Positions 8,240 through 17,884 are shown, counted from the stretch's first letter. The stretch: 64,000 nucleotides of DNA from Pseudomonas fildesensis (GCF_001050345.1 NZ_LFMW01000007.1:186001-250000), one strand, 5' to 3'. Numbers and translations are program-made. Notes: generated from the sequence alone by a model not told the origin.

Positions 8240-8457
8240 CAACGGCGCAGCCTGAACAGGCTGCGCCGTTTTTTTTCGCCTGAAAGCAAGCCGAATCGGG
8301 CACGCGCCTGATCGGCCATTTCGCAATATTCGGCCATCTATTAAGAGCGTCTCAGTGGAATCAACCCCTCGGTTTTCGACACCTACCTACACCCCTCCCA
8401 GACTTGCAAGGAGTGCGCTGCGGGCAGGTATTCAAACCACCACTGAGAACTTGATCG
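8240..8457 (+). repeat. Duplicated leader, copy 1 (upstream of toxin-like gene 1)
   Basis: About 218 bases comprising the terminator hairpin, an AT-richer probable promoter stretch and the leader GACTTGCAAGGAGTGCGCTG...AAACCACC. They are repeated at 12067-12284 with roughly 10 percent differences. The similarity continues for about 500 bases into both coding sequences, so the duplicated unit spans control region plus N-terminal module. Confidence 0.9.
8241..8277 (+). terminator. Rho-independent terminator after the SIMPL gene
   Basis: The stem AACGGCGCAGCCT / AGGCTGCGCCGTT with loop GAAC is followed by eight T residues. A decayed copy of the same hairpin precedes the second toxin-like gene at 12068, as part of the tandem duplication. 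Confidence 0.9.
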
Positions 8458-11400
8458 ATGACAATGACAATCACAGCCTCCGCTGCGCACCTCCCGTTGC
8501 CTCAACACAACCAGTCCGCTATTCGGCCTGACTCAAACACGCCACTCACGGCCAATACGCCACCCGACAGTCGCGCCCTGGGCGACAACCAACTGACACA
8601 AAACATGATCAGTGCAATGAATAAGAGAAAGGATTATCAGCAGGAACCTGTGCAAATCCCCCCCTCTTCCACACTCGGTCAGTGGCGAACCCAATTGGCT
8701 TTCGCGCTGAAAAACCCCGAATTTCAAGACTGGATAAAGGACACTAGGATTGCGCCTGGAAGCATCGTCATTTTTCCAGACACCGACTCCATCTCGGTCG
8801 CGATCAATCATCGGCGCGTCACGTTCACCCCCAACGACAGTTCCGGATGGTCCAGCGTAGCGGCACCTGTATTGGCGGCAGGTGAGGTGATAGCCGGCGG
8901 CAGCGGTGATCCCATCCACTACAACGACGCCTTTCGCGACACGGTTGAAGTGCGAAAAGTGGCGTCATTCTATGGCTCGCCAGTGATGGAGCGGATGATC
9001 CATAAAGAAACCGCAAGCACTCACACCAACGCTGAGCCTGGGCAAATATTTCAACCCAGGCATCACCCCGAATACGGAGACTATGCGCTGCACAAGCAGC
9101 GACAAGCCGTGGCCGACATCTACCATCGGCACACCGAGCAAATCCCGCCCACCGAGGATAATTCAAACGATAAAAAGGTTGATCCTCGACAAAAACCGGC
9201 TCCGGTCGCGAGTCCTGATTCTGAACTCTATTCCGCCAGGGCCACAATTTATGGGTCAGACACCATTTCGCCGCCCACAACCGGGTATACCGTCGAAGAG
9301 CGGTTGCAGCATATCGATGCCTTTGCCAAACGTGTAAAAAACCATATCGGGGATATAGAAAGCGGCAACGAAGGCGCAAGAAACGTTAAATTCCAGAACG
9401 CGCGCCTCTTAACGGAACCCGCAGGGTACTTCAGTGCTGGTTTGTTGGCAGCAGGCTACGACCCGCATGAAAAAATCACGGTGACGTTCACCTCCTACAC
9501 AGGAATGGGCAAACCCGACGTACTGACCCACACCGACAAACGCACCTACTTTGCATGGGAAATTGCAGCGGGTGCCCTCGCGCACGACAAAGTGCAGCGC
9601 GGTGGTCCGATCAATTTCAATTTCATGCATATCGAGTCTCAAGATCGAAGCAAGGTTAAGGATCTGGAATCGCTTGGCGAGAAACTTCAAAATCATTGGG
9701 AAGCTGAAATAGCCAAGCCAATGCGGGTGGCGTCGGGAGCAGTAGCGCAACGCTCGGGAAAAGCAGACGCCTATGTAATACGGGCCACCCTGCAAAACCT
9801 TCGTGACAATGAGGACAGCATTGAAACGTTAAGCCCTGCCGGTCAAGAAGCAGTCAATCGCACACTGGATAATAACGGGCAAGTCATTATCCCCAACCTG
9901 TACGGCTACCCATTGGCCGGGTATGCCTTTATTCCTTACACCCCGTATAACGGCGATTATGAGCATAGACCCAATAAGGGTTTGATGGTTGATTTGAGGA
10001 ACGGCTCTGTTCGTGAAATAAACGGCGATGACGCGTTTGCAAGTTGGGCTAAAGACAACCGTGAACATGTACTACGCAGTTTTAATGCGAGCAATAGACA
10101 AGGAGGCAAAGACGCTCATTGGCCGCGGGCTGGGTATGTCCTCGACTGTCTGATTCAAGATAACAAATCCAGATTCCCAGGGTACTACAACGCCTTTTCA
10201 GATCAATCCATACCCGTTCGAGAGTTATTTAATTACACCCTGTCGCGTGACTCGGATTATCAATTGAAACATGGCGACCTGGAGAGCGGTATTGCCTCCC
10301 ACTACCAGGCTCTGAACGCAAACAATGCAGTATGGTCCGACCAAACTGAGGTGTTTGGATCCTCGCAGCAAAACTGGAAGGCCGCGAAAGACTTGTGGGG
10401 CAATACCTTCGGTTACGTACCCGTCGTCGGTAACGCGGGCAACATTGTCTTCGGCGTCCATGATTCCATCTATGGCATGAAAGCCGACGACCGCGTTGGC
10501 GGCAATGCCGCAGCCGTTTTATCAAGCCTGCAACTGGTGCATGAAGTGGCGCTAATAGCAGCAGAGCCCTTACTGGGTGAGGCCGACGCGATCGTTGACT
10601 CCGCCGCAATCCAACATTACAGCTGGACATATAATGCGCAGACGAAAGACTTTGAATTGGTACGCGTACCAAAGGCTTCCAGCAGTACTGATGATGTCAT
10701 CGTTCCAAAGGAGGAAGAGTCTGAAGATAAGCCCGAGACAGGAAAAGTGGATGGAGCGCCGCCAACAGAACCTGGAGTTAACCGGCTGAGCCCCAGCCAA
10801 GCAGGGAACATCAGCCAATACGCGGTGCCGAACGGCGAGCAGCTGATTGAAAATGCCGTGCGCAACTCGAAGGGCATCTACCAACTCAAGGATGAAACCA
10901 CCGGCAACGACTACTGGTTCGTCCGCTATACCGATGCAACCGGTGTTCCCCAGGTGTATGAGATCAGAGGGAACTTCAGGCTTAAAAACAACTATGTGCA
11001 GATCATTGATCCTGATACACGCAAGCCGGTCATGACTGTACATGCCAAACCTGATGGGAAATGGGGCTCGAATGACATACTGGGGGGCAGGCGACACCTA
11101 GGCCGGTCTTTGCCACCCACAGACAGCGTCTATATGGATCGAGTTCTCGCAGGCAATGCGATCAATGACATCAACGATGGCGCAGCCGCTATCGGGCAAA
11201 TCAGGCGCTGGTTCAGGCGTGATATGGACATTTTCTACGACAATCTGGCAACAAACGGTATGCCGACGCGGCCTGAACTCCCCGTGATGACTATCAACAG
11301 CACACCGGAATCGGCCATTCAAAGCACGCTGTCCCAACCGGGAGTGCGGGGTTTGGTCATCGGCGAAATGCATGATGAGCCTTCCGCCTATCAGTTGGTC

Positions 11401-11994
11401 ATCGATAAGATGAAACACTTCAAGGCGAGTGGCGTCTCAACCCTTTATGTCGAGGGTGCTCCGTTTATTCAAGGCTCTTCCAACATTGCCGACGCGGCGC
11501 TGCTCCCTTCGGACGCCCCTTACTTTGGTCCACACGCTTACAGCGCCGACTACACCGGCGGCCCGACGCTGCTGGACGTCATAAACGAAGCAGACAAACA
11601 TGGGATAAAAGTCATAGGCCTCGAACACCAGCAATTGACATGGCGTACAGACGATAGAATGCATATATACACGCATGCACAGGGAGTAGAGGACCGCCTT
11701 AAAGAGTTCAATTATCACGCGGTGAAAATCATCGAGCGAACCCCGCCCGGAGGAAAGTTCGTGGCCATCGTCGGAAAATCCCATATGAATACTGACCTTG
11801 GTGTCCCGTGTATTGCTGAATTGACCGACAGTGTCGGAGTGTCCGTAAGCCCGTCTCTTAAAGGCAGCTCAAGCCTGGTCAGTCAGCCCCCACACACGCC
11901 ACCGCCCTCGTTGAAATTCGAGCACGGCTCCAACACCCCCCAACCCTCCGGTGACATTCACCTCGATTACAATATCGACGCGCTGACGGTCTAG
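8458..11994 (+). CDS. Large toxin-like protein 1 with C-terminal ChaN/EreA/TIKI-like domain
   Basis: A 1178-residue protein without an evident signal peptide. Residues ~1-175 form a module (GDNQLTQN..., PPSSTLGQWRTQL, RVTFTPNDSSGWSSVA) shared with the next gene. The middle resembles the large dermonecrotic-toxin-like proteins annotated in Pseudomonas, and a hydrophobic stretch lies near 660-705. Residues ~775-870 form a second block shared with gene 2 (FVRYTDATGVPQVYEI). The C-terminal ~240 residues carry GEMHDE (969-974), YVEGAPF, GLEHQQL and AIVGKSHM, the spaced His/Glu pattern of the ChaN/erythromycin-esterase/TIKI superfamily that also occurs in Pasteurella multocida toxin. A cytotoxic effector role is inferred from this architecture; the activity is unknown. 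There is no immunity or secretion gene next to it. The ATG at 8458 follows ACTTGATCG; the GCAAGGAG element is about 45 bases upstream. Confidence 0.65.
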   Translation: MTMTITASAAHLPLPQHNQSAIRPDSNTPLTANTPPDSRALGDNQLTQNMISAMNKRKDYQQEPVQIPPSSTLGQWRTQLAFALKNPEFQDWIKDTRIAPGSIVIFPDTDSISVAINHRRVTFTPNDSSGWSSVAAPVLAAGEVIAGGSGDPIHYNDAFRDTVEVRKVASFYGSPVMERMIHKETASTHTNAEPGQIFQPRHHPEYGDYALHKQRQAVADIYHRHTEQIPPTEDNSNDKKVDPRQKPAPVASPDSELYSARATIYGSDTISPPTTGYTVEERLQHIDAFAKRVKNHIGDIESGNEGARNVKFQNARLLTEPAGYFSAGLLAAGYDPHEKITVTFTSYTGMGKPDVLTHTDKRTYFAWEIAAGALAHDKVQRGGPINFNFMHIESQDRSKVKDLESLGEKLQNHWEAEIAKPMRVASGAVAQRSGKADAYVIRATLQNLRDNEDSIETLSPAGQEAVNRTLDNNGQVIIPNLYGYPLAGYAFIPYTPYNGDYEHRPNKGLMVDLRNGSVREINGDDAFASWAKDNREHVLRSFNASNRQGGKDAHWPRAGYVLDCLIQDNKSRFPGYYNAFSDQSIPVRELFNYTLSRDSDYQLKHGDLESGIASHYQALNANNAVWSDQTEVFGSSQQNWKAAKDLWGNTFGYVPVVGNAGNIVFGVHDSIYGMKADDRVGGNAAAVLSSLQLVHEVALIAAEPLLGEADAIVDSAAIQHYSWTYNAQTKDFELVRVPKASSSTDDVIVPKEEESEDKPETGKVDGAPPTEPGVNRLSPSQAGNISQYAVPNGEQLIENAVRNSKGIYQLKDETTGNDYWFVRYTDATGVPQVYEIRGNFRLKNNYVQIIDPDTRKPVMTVHAKPDGKWGSNDILGGRRHLGRSLPPTDSVYMDRVLAGNAINDINDGAAAIGQIRRWFRRDMDIFYDNLATNGMPTRPELPVMTINSTPESAIQSTLSQPGVRGLVIGEMHDEPSAYQLVIDKMKHFKASGVSTLYVEGAPFIQGSSNIADAALLPSDAPYFGPHAYSADYTGGPTLLDVINEADKHGIKVIGLEHQQLTWRTDDRMHIYTHAQGVEDRLKEFNYHAVKIIERTPPGGKFVAIVGKSHMNTDLGVPCIAELTDSVGVSVSPSLKGSSSLVSQPPHTPPPSLKFEHGSNTPQPSGDIHLDYNIDALTV

Positions 11995-12066
11995 TCACGA
12001 ACCGGTTTGCACATAACGCTCCAGCGGACTCCGCGCTTACCCATTAACGCCGCTCACCCCGAACCG

Positions 12067-12284
12067 CAACGGCGCAGCCTGAACAGGCGCGCCGTTTTTT
12101 TTTCGCCTGAATGCAAGCCGAATCGGGTACACGCCTGATCGGCCATTTCGCAATATGCTGCCATCGTTTAATACAGTCTTCGTGGAATCGATCGCCCGGT
12201 TTTCGACACCTACCTACACCCCTCCCAGACTTGCAAGGAGTGCGCTGCGGGCAGGTATTCAAACCACCAGCGAGAACTCGATCG
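12067..12284 (+). repeat. Duplicated leader, copy 2 (upstream of toxin-like gene 2)
   Basis: This is the second copy of the 8240-8457 block, at an offset of 3827 bases. The 45 bases ahead of each start codon are nearly identical, which fixes the start of gene 2 at 12285 rather than at the longer in-frame ATG at 12111. Confidence 0.9.
12068..12103 (+). terminator. Imperfect terminator, decayed copy of the 8241 hairpin
   Basis: AACGGCGCAGCCT GAAC AGGCGCGCCGTT followed by nine T residues. Compared with the copy at 8241 the descending arm has lost a T, breaking the stem in the middle. It lies about 70 bases past the stop of toxin-like gene 1 and could still end its transcript. Confidence 0.65.
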
Positions 12285-15200
12285 ATGACAGTCACAGCCT
12301 CCCCTACCCACATCCAACTGCCTCCACACAATCGGTTCGCTGTTCGGCCTGACTCAAACGCCCCACTTACGGCCAAGACGCCACCCGACAGTCGCGCCCT
12401 GGGCGACAGCCAGTTGGTACAAAACCTGATCAGTGCAATGCGCGCGACAAAGGATGATCCGCAAGCATCGGTGCAAATCCCCCCCTCATCCACATTCGGT
12501 CAGTGGCGAACCCAATTGGCTATCGCACTGAAAAACCCTGAGTTTCAAGACTGGATAAAGGAAAAGGGGATTGCGCCTGCAAGCATCGTCATTCTTCCAG
12601 ACACTGGCTCCCTCTCGGTCGCGATCAATCATCAGCGCGTCACGTTCACCCCCAACGACAGTTCCGGATGGTCCAGCGTAGCCGGCCCCCTATTAGCGGC
12701 GAGCAAGGTGGTAAGCAACGGCAGTGGTGATTCCGTTCACTACAAGGAAGCCTTTCTCGACACCGCGGAACTGAGAAAAGTGGCGTCTTTTTATGGCGTA
12801 TCAGCCCTGGAAGAGGCGACGGTCAAAGAACTCGAACGCACTCACACGTTCCCTCCGGCTGCGCCGACAGATCCGTACAGGTCCTCCTCCGTACGCGGAG
12901 AAAATGCGCTGAGCGAACAACAACAGACCCTGGCCGGCATTTATCAGCGGCACGCCGCCACCCCTGATGCTCCCGGTGATTCACAACTGGTGCAGTTTTT
13001 CACCAACGAATGGCAAAAGAAGGTGAGCGGAGGCAACGCGGGGTTGGTCACGATTCCGCCAGATACCGTCCTGGGCCAGTGGCTCGGGCTCTATGAAAAA
13101 CACCTGGAGCAGCCCGTGGTTCAGCATTGGCTGAACGAGCAGGGAATAGACCTCGCCACCTTGACAATCGTGCCGTCCACCGGCGCGATGTCAGCCTCCG
13201 TCAATGGCCAAACGAAACAGTTTTCACTGACCGACAACTCGGGCTGGAGACAAATCTCGGGGCCTCTTCTGGAGGTCGCGAAAGTCATCGCGCCCACACC
13301 CGATCAGTCCCTGTCGGTGTCGTTTACCTCGAAAGGGACGGCGACGTCCATGAAGGTGGTCGCCAAGTTTTATGCTGAGCCCACACCTGCCAACGTGGCC
13401 CAGAGCAGGCAGCGCATAGACCAGTTGAACAACCAGAAAACCTTCAACGCTGTGCCAAACGAAAGGCAATCGGCACACGCCCTTGAAGTACAGCGAGGCA
13501 ATGCCGAAAAGGTCTATACCGAAGCCCCTCAAAAACTGGCCTTTTCAAAACTGGCAACCGCTGTAACGCAGGCGATTCCGAACATAAAAAGTCTGGCAAA
13601 AGGCTTGGCAGAGGACATCATCAAGCAAGCCTTGCCTGACCAAAAGAATGTGGACGCCGACAAACTTTGGCTTTTGCAGGGAGGCGCTGCACAAAGCCCT
13701 CACCCCGACGCCGGCCGTTCAGGTTGGTTTTTCTCGGGCGAGCCGACTAAGTCAGAGACGCTTACTGAGGCTGTCATACGCAACTTCTCGGAGCACGACA
13801 GGCTTCCCGGAGAGCTGGACAATAACGGCGGTATTTATACTGAAGGACCCGGCCAAAGCCCAACCAAGGGCTATGGCAAACACAACGAGTTTCCTCTCGA
13901 CCCTTCGGTCTTTATGCGGGGTGTATCGGCCGCTAACTTTCAGGGCATTGTCACGCAAAAGATCAACGACTTCTGGAACACCCACGACAGCGATTTCCGC
14001 ACGCTGGCAAAAGGCGAATTCGTTAATCAGGCGCGCCAGCAATTGAAGGGCTTTGAGGCAAAATCGCCCGCAGAACAAAAACTGCAGCCTGAGGAACAGA
14101 AATTCACCCGCGATGACTATAAATTGGTGATGGGGGCTGCCTCCAATATTGCCATTGATGAAAACGCCCCCGTGACGCTTGAACAATTGCAGGCAGAGAC
14201 TTCAACACAGGGCAAGCTTCGGGCGCATACCTTCGATATCAACGGCTGGCCAAGCGACATCATTCGATTTGCTGATTACGATGATGGCCAAGGCAATTAC
14301 GAAAACAACCGTCGAGACGGTAGGCAGATTCTCTATATTCCGAGCGCTACCCCCGCGTTTTTACGCTTCGACTCGCTCAAGAAAATGGACGATTGGGTGG
14401 TCACTCAAGCCAGGGATCCACAAAAGCGCGAAGCCCTGGCTTCACACTTTTCCTTGTACAACCGTCAGGACGGCGCCACGTTCCTGGGCAAGTCGGGGGT
14501 CGACTCCTCACTCGCCCATCTCGCCAGCGGAGACTGGGAAAGCGAGGTAGGCAAAACCATTGAACGTGGCAACGTAAACGTTGCGGGCGACATCTTTAGC
14601 CACCTGAAGAGCGACGCGAAGGAGCGCATGGTCAGCGATGCCGACACTGCCATTAAATCCAACAGTGAAGTCACCCGGGATACGTGGCTCAATGACATTT
14701 CGGCAGGTGCGGGACTCTTGGCCAAGTTGGCGCCCCTTGGATGGCCCCTCGCTGTTGCCGCTGTCGGCACCGGCCTCACTGAAACAGCCCTGGGAGCGCA
14801 AAAGACCGTTTCGGGTGACACCCAGGCGGAGCGCAAGGACGGCGCCTTGAAGACCTTTGATGGCACGCTGAATACGTTGTTCTCGGTCACTGCCTCGCCG
14901 GGCAAGGCGAAGGACCCGTTCGAAGTGCCTGAAGATGATTTGCTGCCGCGTGACGAAACACCCGCCTTACCTGAGGCCAATCAACCCACACCGGGCCCTT
15001 CTCGCCCTAATCCGCTGCCAAACGGCACGCCCGGTATAACGCCACCACGACCGCCAGCGCCGAGCCTCATCAAAATGAGCGAGCATGCTCTGACAAATGG
15101 CGAGGACTTGATCAAAAATGTCACGCCTGATGCATTAGGCGTTTATCGGACCCAAGACACGACCGGTGTCTACCGCCAGTTCGTTCGCTATACCGATGAA

Positions 15201-16184
15201 ACGGGAAAAAGCGCAGTGTTCGAACTCAAAGGTGATTACAAGACGGGCGATAGGTTTGCATCGATCATTAACCCCACTACCGGAAGGGCGGTGATGCGTG
15301 TTAATCCGGGGCGCAATGGGGAATGGGCACGAGGTGCGGCGGATGGCGGCGTGAAGTGGCCGTGGCAGCGTCCCGTTTCGCCAACCCCAAGTAACGAACT
15401 CAAGCTCCCACCAAAAGTTTCGGATCATCTCATTGAGCTAAATGGATCGAAAATGAAAGGGGCCGAAAAATTCGACGAATATCTAAATTTCGATGAACGC
15501 TACCCTTACACCTATGGCGTTGCCATAACAGAAGACGGTGAAGTTGTTCCGCAAATTTCCTGGACAACTGAAGAGAACCCAGCCCGGGCTACACTGCCGC
15601 CGAACGACATCAACTCGAACTTCGGCACGAACGATTATAGCGCTCAATTTATTGACGATTTAAATCGCAGCAAATTCACATTAGAAAAACCCGACGGCAG
15701 CAAATTGGAAATTGACGTCGGCGCAGACATAAGAGATTACGGACGCTTAAAAGGTAGTTTAGCGTCACAAGAAGAGATCGATGCAATTAAACAAAAAAAT
15801 ATCGAACTCATTGAGAAATTCATGCCTGATCCTGAGCTAAGATTACGAGTTTCTGAAGTTTCTCATCAATGGCTACTCGGCCCTGTTCCAGAGGAATTTA
15901 GTACACCTCGATTCAAAGACACGGTCTTCGGTACCGGGCGCGACCCGCACTACTATATAAACTTTGACCCCGTCAACAATGAAGTATCCGTCACAGCAAA
16001 ATCCGACTTTTTAATCCGCAGACTTCTCGACAAAAATGGAGAGATTGAAACTATTACTGACCTCAATACAAAAGCATCAAGGACTATAACTATACGCAGC
16101 GGCAATGAAATTGACGGTAACCGTTATGTCATAGAAAAATCTGCACCTATACGTATGGAGATTACACCTAAGCTGGACAGATAA
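12285..16184 (+). CDS. Large toxin-like protein 2, paralogue with unrelated C-terminal domain
   Basis: A 1299-residue protein without a signal peptide. Residues ~1-175 are a close copy of the N-terminus of gene 1. A diverged repeat of that module follows at ~231-370 (GDSQLVQFF, PPDTVLGQWLGLY, FSLTDNSGWRQISGPLLEVA). The middle is distinct, with a hydrophobic stretch near 805-830 (AGLLAKLAPLGWPLAVAAVG). A block shared with gene 1 (FVRYTDETGKSAVFEL) lies at ~925-1015, followed by a C-terminal ~260 residues I do not recognise. That last part is clearly AT-richer than the rest; lines at 15661, 15841 and 16081 are about 38-42 percent GC by hand count. This modular swap after a conserved pre-C-terminal block is the hallmark of polymorphic toxins. 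The ATG at 12285 was chosen by alignment with gene 1. No immunity gene is visible downstream. Confidence 0.6.
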   Translation: MTVTASPTHIQLPPHNRFAVRPDSNAPLTAKTPPDSRALGDSQLVQNLISAMRATKDDPQASVQIPPSSTFGQWRTQLAIALKNPEFQDWIKEKGIAPASIVILPDTGSLSVAINHQRVTFTPNDSSGWSSVAGPLLAASKVVSNGSGDSVHYKEAFLDTAELRKVASFYGVSALEEATVKELERTHTFPPAAPTDPYRSSSVRGENALSEQQQTLAGIYQRHAATPDAPGDSQLVQFFTNEWQKKVSGGNAGLVTIPPDTVLGQWLGLYEKHLEQPVVQHWLNEQGIDLATLTIVPSTGAMSASVNGQTKQFSLTDNSGWRQISGPLLEVAKVIAPTPDQSLSVSFTSKGTATSMKVVAKFYAEPTPANVAQSRQRIDQLNNQKTFNAVPNERQSAHALEVQRGNAEKVYTEAPQKLAFSKLATAVTQAIPNIKSLAKGLAEDIIKQALPDQKNVDADKLWLLQGGAAQSPHPDAGRSGWFFSGEPTKSETLTEAVIRNFSEHDRLPGELDNNGGIYTEGPGQSPTKGYGKHNEFPLDPSVFMRGVSAANFQGIVTQKINDFWNTHDSDFRTLAKGEFVNQARQQLKGFEAKSPAEQKLQPEEQKFTRDDYKLVMGAASNIAIDENAPVTLEQLQAETSTQGKLRAHTFDINGWPSDIIRFADYDDGQGNYENNRRDGRQILYIPSATPAFLRFDSLKKMDDWVVTQARDPQKREALASHFSLYNRQDGATFLGKSGVDSSLAHLASGDWESEVGKTIERGNVNVAGDIFSHLKSDAKERMVSDADTAIKSNSEVTRDTWLNDISAGAGLLAKLAPLGWPLAVAAVGTGLTETALGAQKTVSGDTQAERKDGALKTFDGTLNTLFSVTASPGKAKDPFEVPEDDLLPRDETPALPEANQPTPGPSRPNPLPNGTPGITPPRPPAPSLIKMSEHALTNGEDLIKNVTPDALGVYRTQDTTGVYRQFVRYTDETGKSAVFELKGDYKTGDRFASIINPTTGRAVMRVNPGRNGEWARGAADGGVKWPWQRPVSPTPSNELKLPPKVSDHLIELNGSKMKGAEKFDEYLNFDERYPYTYGVAITEDGEVVPQISWTTEENPARATLPPNDINSNFGTNDYSAQFIDDLNRSKFTLEKPDGSKLEIDVGADIRDYGRLKGSLASQEEIDAIKQKNIELIEKFMPDPELRLRVSEVSHQWLLGPVPEEFSTPRFKDTVFGTGRDPHYYINFDPVNNEVSVTAKSDFLIRRLLDKNGEIETITDLNTKASRTITIRSGNEIDGNRYVIEKSAPIRMEITPKLDR

Positions 16185-16210
16185 GCGCTACCCCCTACCT
16201 GCCCCCCCTG

Positions 16211-16243
16211 AACGGCGGTAACCTCGGTTACCGCCGTTTTCGT
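16211..16243 (+). terminator. Terminator after toxin-like gene 2
   Basis: AACGGCGGTAACC / GGTTACCGCCGTT with a two-base loop, followed by TTCGTTT. It separates the toxin-like gene from the dpp locus. Confidence 0.8.
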
Positions 16244-16282
16244 TTGGGCAGCTTTTATATGCCTGCCACTTCAGGGGTCTCC

Positions 16283-17884
16283 ATGGAAAGAATCACCTTA
16301 AAACCGCTGCTCCTCGCCGCCGGCCTATTGGCCTTTATGCCAATGGCCCACGCCGCCAGCACCCTGGTCTACTGCTCCGAAGCCAGCCCCGCCGGCTTCG
16401 ACCCCAGCCAGTACACCAGCGGCACCGATTTTGACGCCTCCGCCGAAACCGTGTTCAACCGCCTGACGCAGTTCAAGCGCGGCGGCACCGAAGTCGAACC
16501 GGGCCTGGCTACGCGTTGGGATGTGTCCAAAGACGGCCTGACCTACACCTTCCACCTGCGTGATGGCGTCAAGTTCCACACCACCGAGTACTTCACCCCT
16601 ACCCGCGACTTCAACGCGGATGACGTGCTGTTCACCTTTAATCGCTTGCTGGATGCCGAGAGCCCGTTCCGCAAGGCCTACCCGTCCGAGTCGCCGTACT
16701 TCACCGACATGGGCTTGAACACTACGATCAAGCGCGTCGACAAGCTCGACGACCACACCGTGCGCTTCAACCTGAACAACATCGACGCCTCGTTCGTGCA
16801 GAACCTGGCCATGAGTTTCGCTTCCGTACAGTCCGCCGAATACGCCGCGCAATTGTTGAAGGAAGGCAAGGCCGCCGACATCAACCAGAAGCCGATCGGC
16901 ACCGGGCCGTTTGTGTTCAAGCGCTACCAGAAGGACTCGCTGATTCGCTACAGCGCCAACAAACAGTATTGGAAGCCCGAGGATGTGAAGCTCGACAACC
17001 TGGTGTTCGCAATCACCCCGGATGCCGCTGCGCGCCTGCAGAAACTCAAGGCCGGCGAATGCCAGGTCAGCGGTTACCCACGCCCGTCCGACATCGAAGT
17101 GATGAAGCAAGACCCAAACCTGCGCGTGCTGCAACAGGCCGGGTTCAACCTGGGCTTTCTCGCTTACAACGTGACGCACCCGCCGCTGGATCAGCTCAAG
17201 GTGCGCCAGGCCCTGGATATGGCCATCGACAAGCCGGCGATTATCAAGGCGGTATACCAAAGCGCCGGACAATTGGCGCAGAACGCGCTGCCTCCAGCGC
17301 AGTGGTCTTATGACCCAACAATCAAGGACGCACCTCACGACCCGGCCAAGGCCCGGGCGCTACTAAAAGAAGCAGGGGTTGCACCAGGTACTACCATCAA
17401 CCTGTGGGCGATGACGGTTCAGCGCGCCTCCAACCCCAACGCGCGCATGTCCGCACAAATGATCCAACAGGATTGGGAAAAGGTCGGCATCAAGGCCAAC
17501 ATCGTCAGCTACGAATGGGGCGAATACATCAAGCGCGCCAAAAATGGCGAGCACGACGCGATGATCTATGGCTGGACCGGCGACAACGGCGACCCGGATA
17601 ACTGGCTCGGCGTGCTCTACAGTTGTGCCGCGGTCAAGGGCAGCAACTACGCCAAATGGTGTAACCCGGCCTACGACAATTTGGTGCAGCAAGCCAAGGT
17701 CAGCAGCGACCGCGAGCAACGCATCAAGTGGTATCAACAAGCACAGAAAATTCTTAAAGAACAAGTACCTATAACGCCTATTGCGAACTCGACGGTTTTC
17801 CAACCCCTCCGAAAGGAAGTACAGGATTTCAAAATCAGTCCATTTGGCCTGACGCCGTTCTACGGCGTGAGTCTAGATAAGTAA
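16283..17884 (+). CDS. dppA: Periplasmic dipeptide-binding protein 1 (SBP family 5)
   Basis: A 533-residue solute-binding protein with a type I signal peptide (MERITLKPLLLAAGLLAFMP..., cleavage after AHA). The mature start TLVYCSEASPAGFDPSQYTS and the internal motif FRKAYPSESPYFTDM are of the DppA type. It delivers di/tripeptides to DppBCDF. The ATG at 16283 has AGGGG nearby and gives a clean signal peptide; an in-frame ATG at 16244 would overlap the terminator. It is the first of four paralogues in the locus, separated from the next by 258 bases, so it may have its own promoter. Which peptides it prefers cannot be read from the sequence. Confidence 0.88.
   Translation: MERITLKPLLLAAGLLAFMPMAHAASTLVYCSEASPAGFDPSQYTSGTDFDASAETVFNRLTQFKRGGTEVEPGLATRWDVSKDGLTYTFHLRDGVKFHTTEYFTPTRDFNADDVLFTFNRLLDAESPFRKAYPSESPYFTDMGLNTTIKRVDKLDDHTVRFNLNNIDASFVQNLAMSFASVQSAEYAAQLLKEGKAADINQKPIGTGPFVFKRYQKDSLIRYSANKQYWKPEDVKLDNLVFAITPDAAARLQKLKAGECQVSGYPRPSDIEVMKQDPNLRVLQQAGFNLGFLAYNVTHPPLDQLKVRQALDMAIDKPAIIKAVYQSAGQLAQNALPPAQWSYDPTIKDAPHDPAKARALLKEAGVAPGTTINLWAMTVQRASNPNARMSAQMIQQDWEKVGIKANIVSYEWGEYIKRAKNGEHDAMIYGWTGDNGDPDNWLGVLYSCAAVKGSNYAKWCNPAYDNLVQQAKVSSDREQRIKWYQQAQKILKEQVPITPIANSTVFQPLRKEVQDFKISPFGLTPFYGVSLDK

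Noticed and set aside
12111..12284. N-terminal extension of toxin-like protein 2 by 58 residues
   Set aside because: This stretch is the duplicated non-coding leader also found before toxin-like gene 1, where it is not in an open frame.
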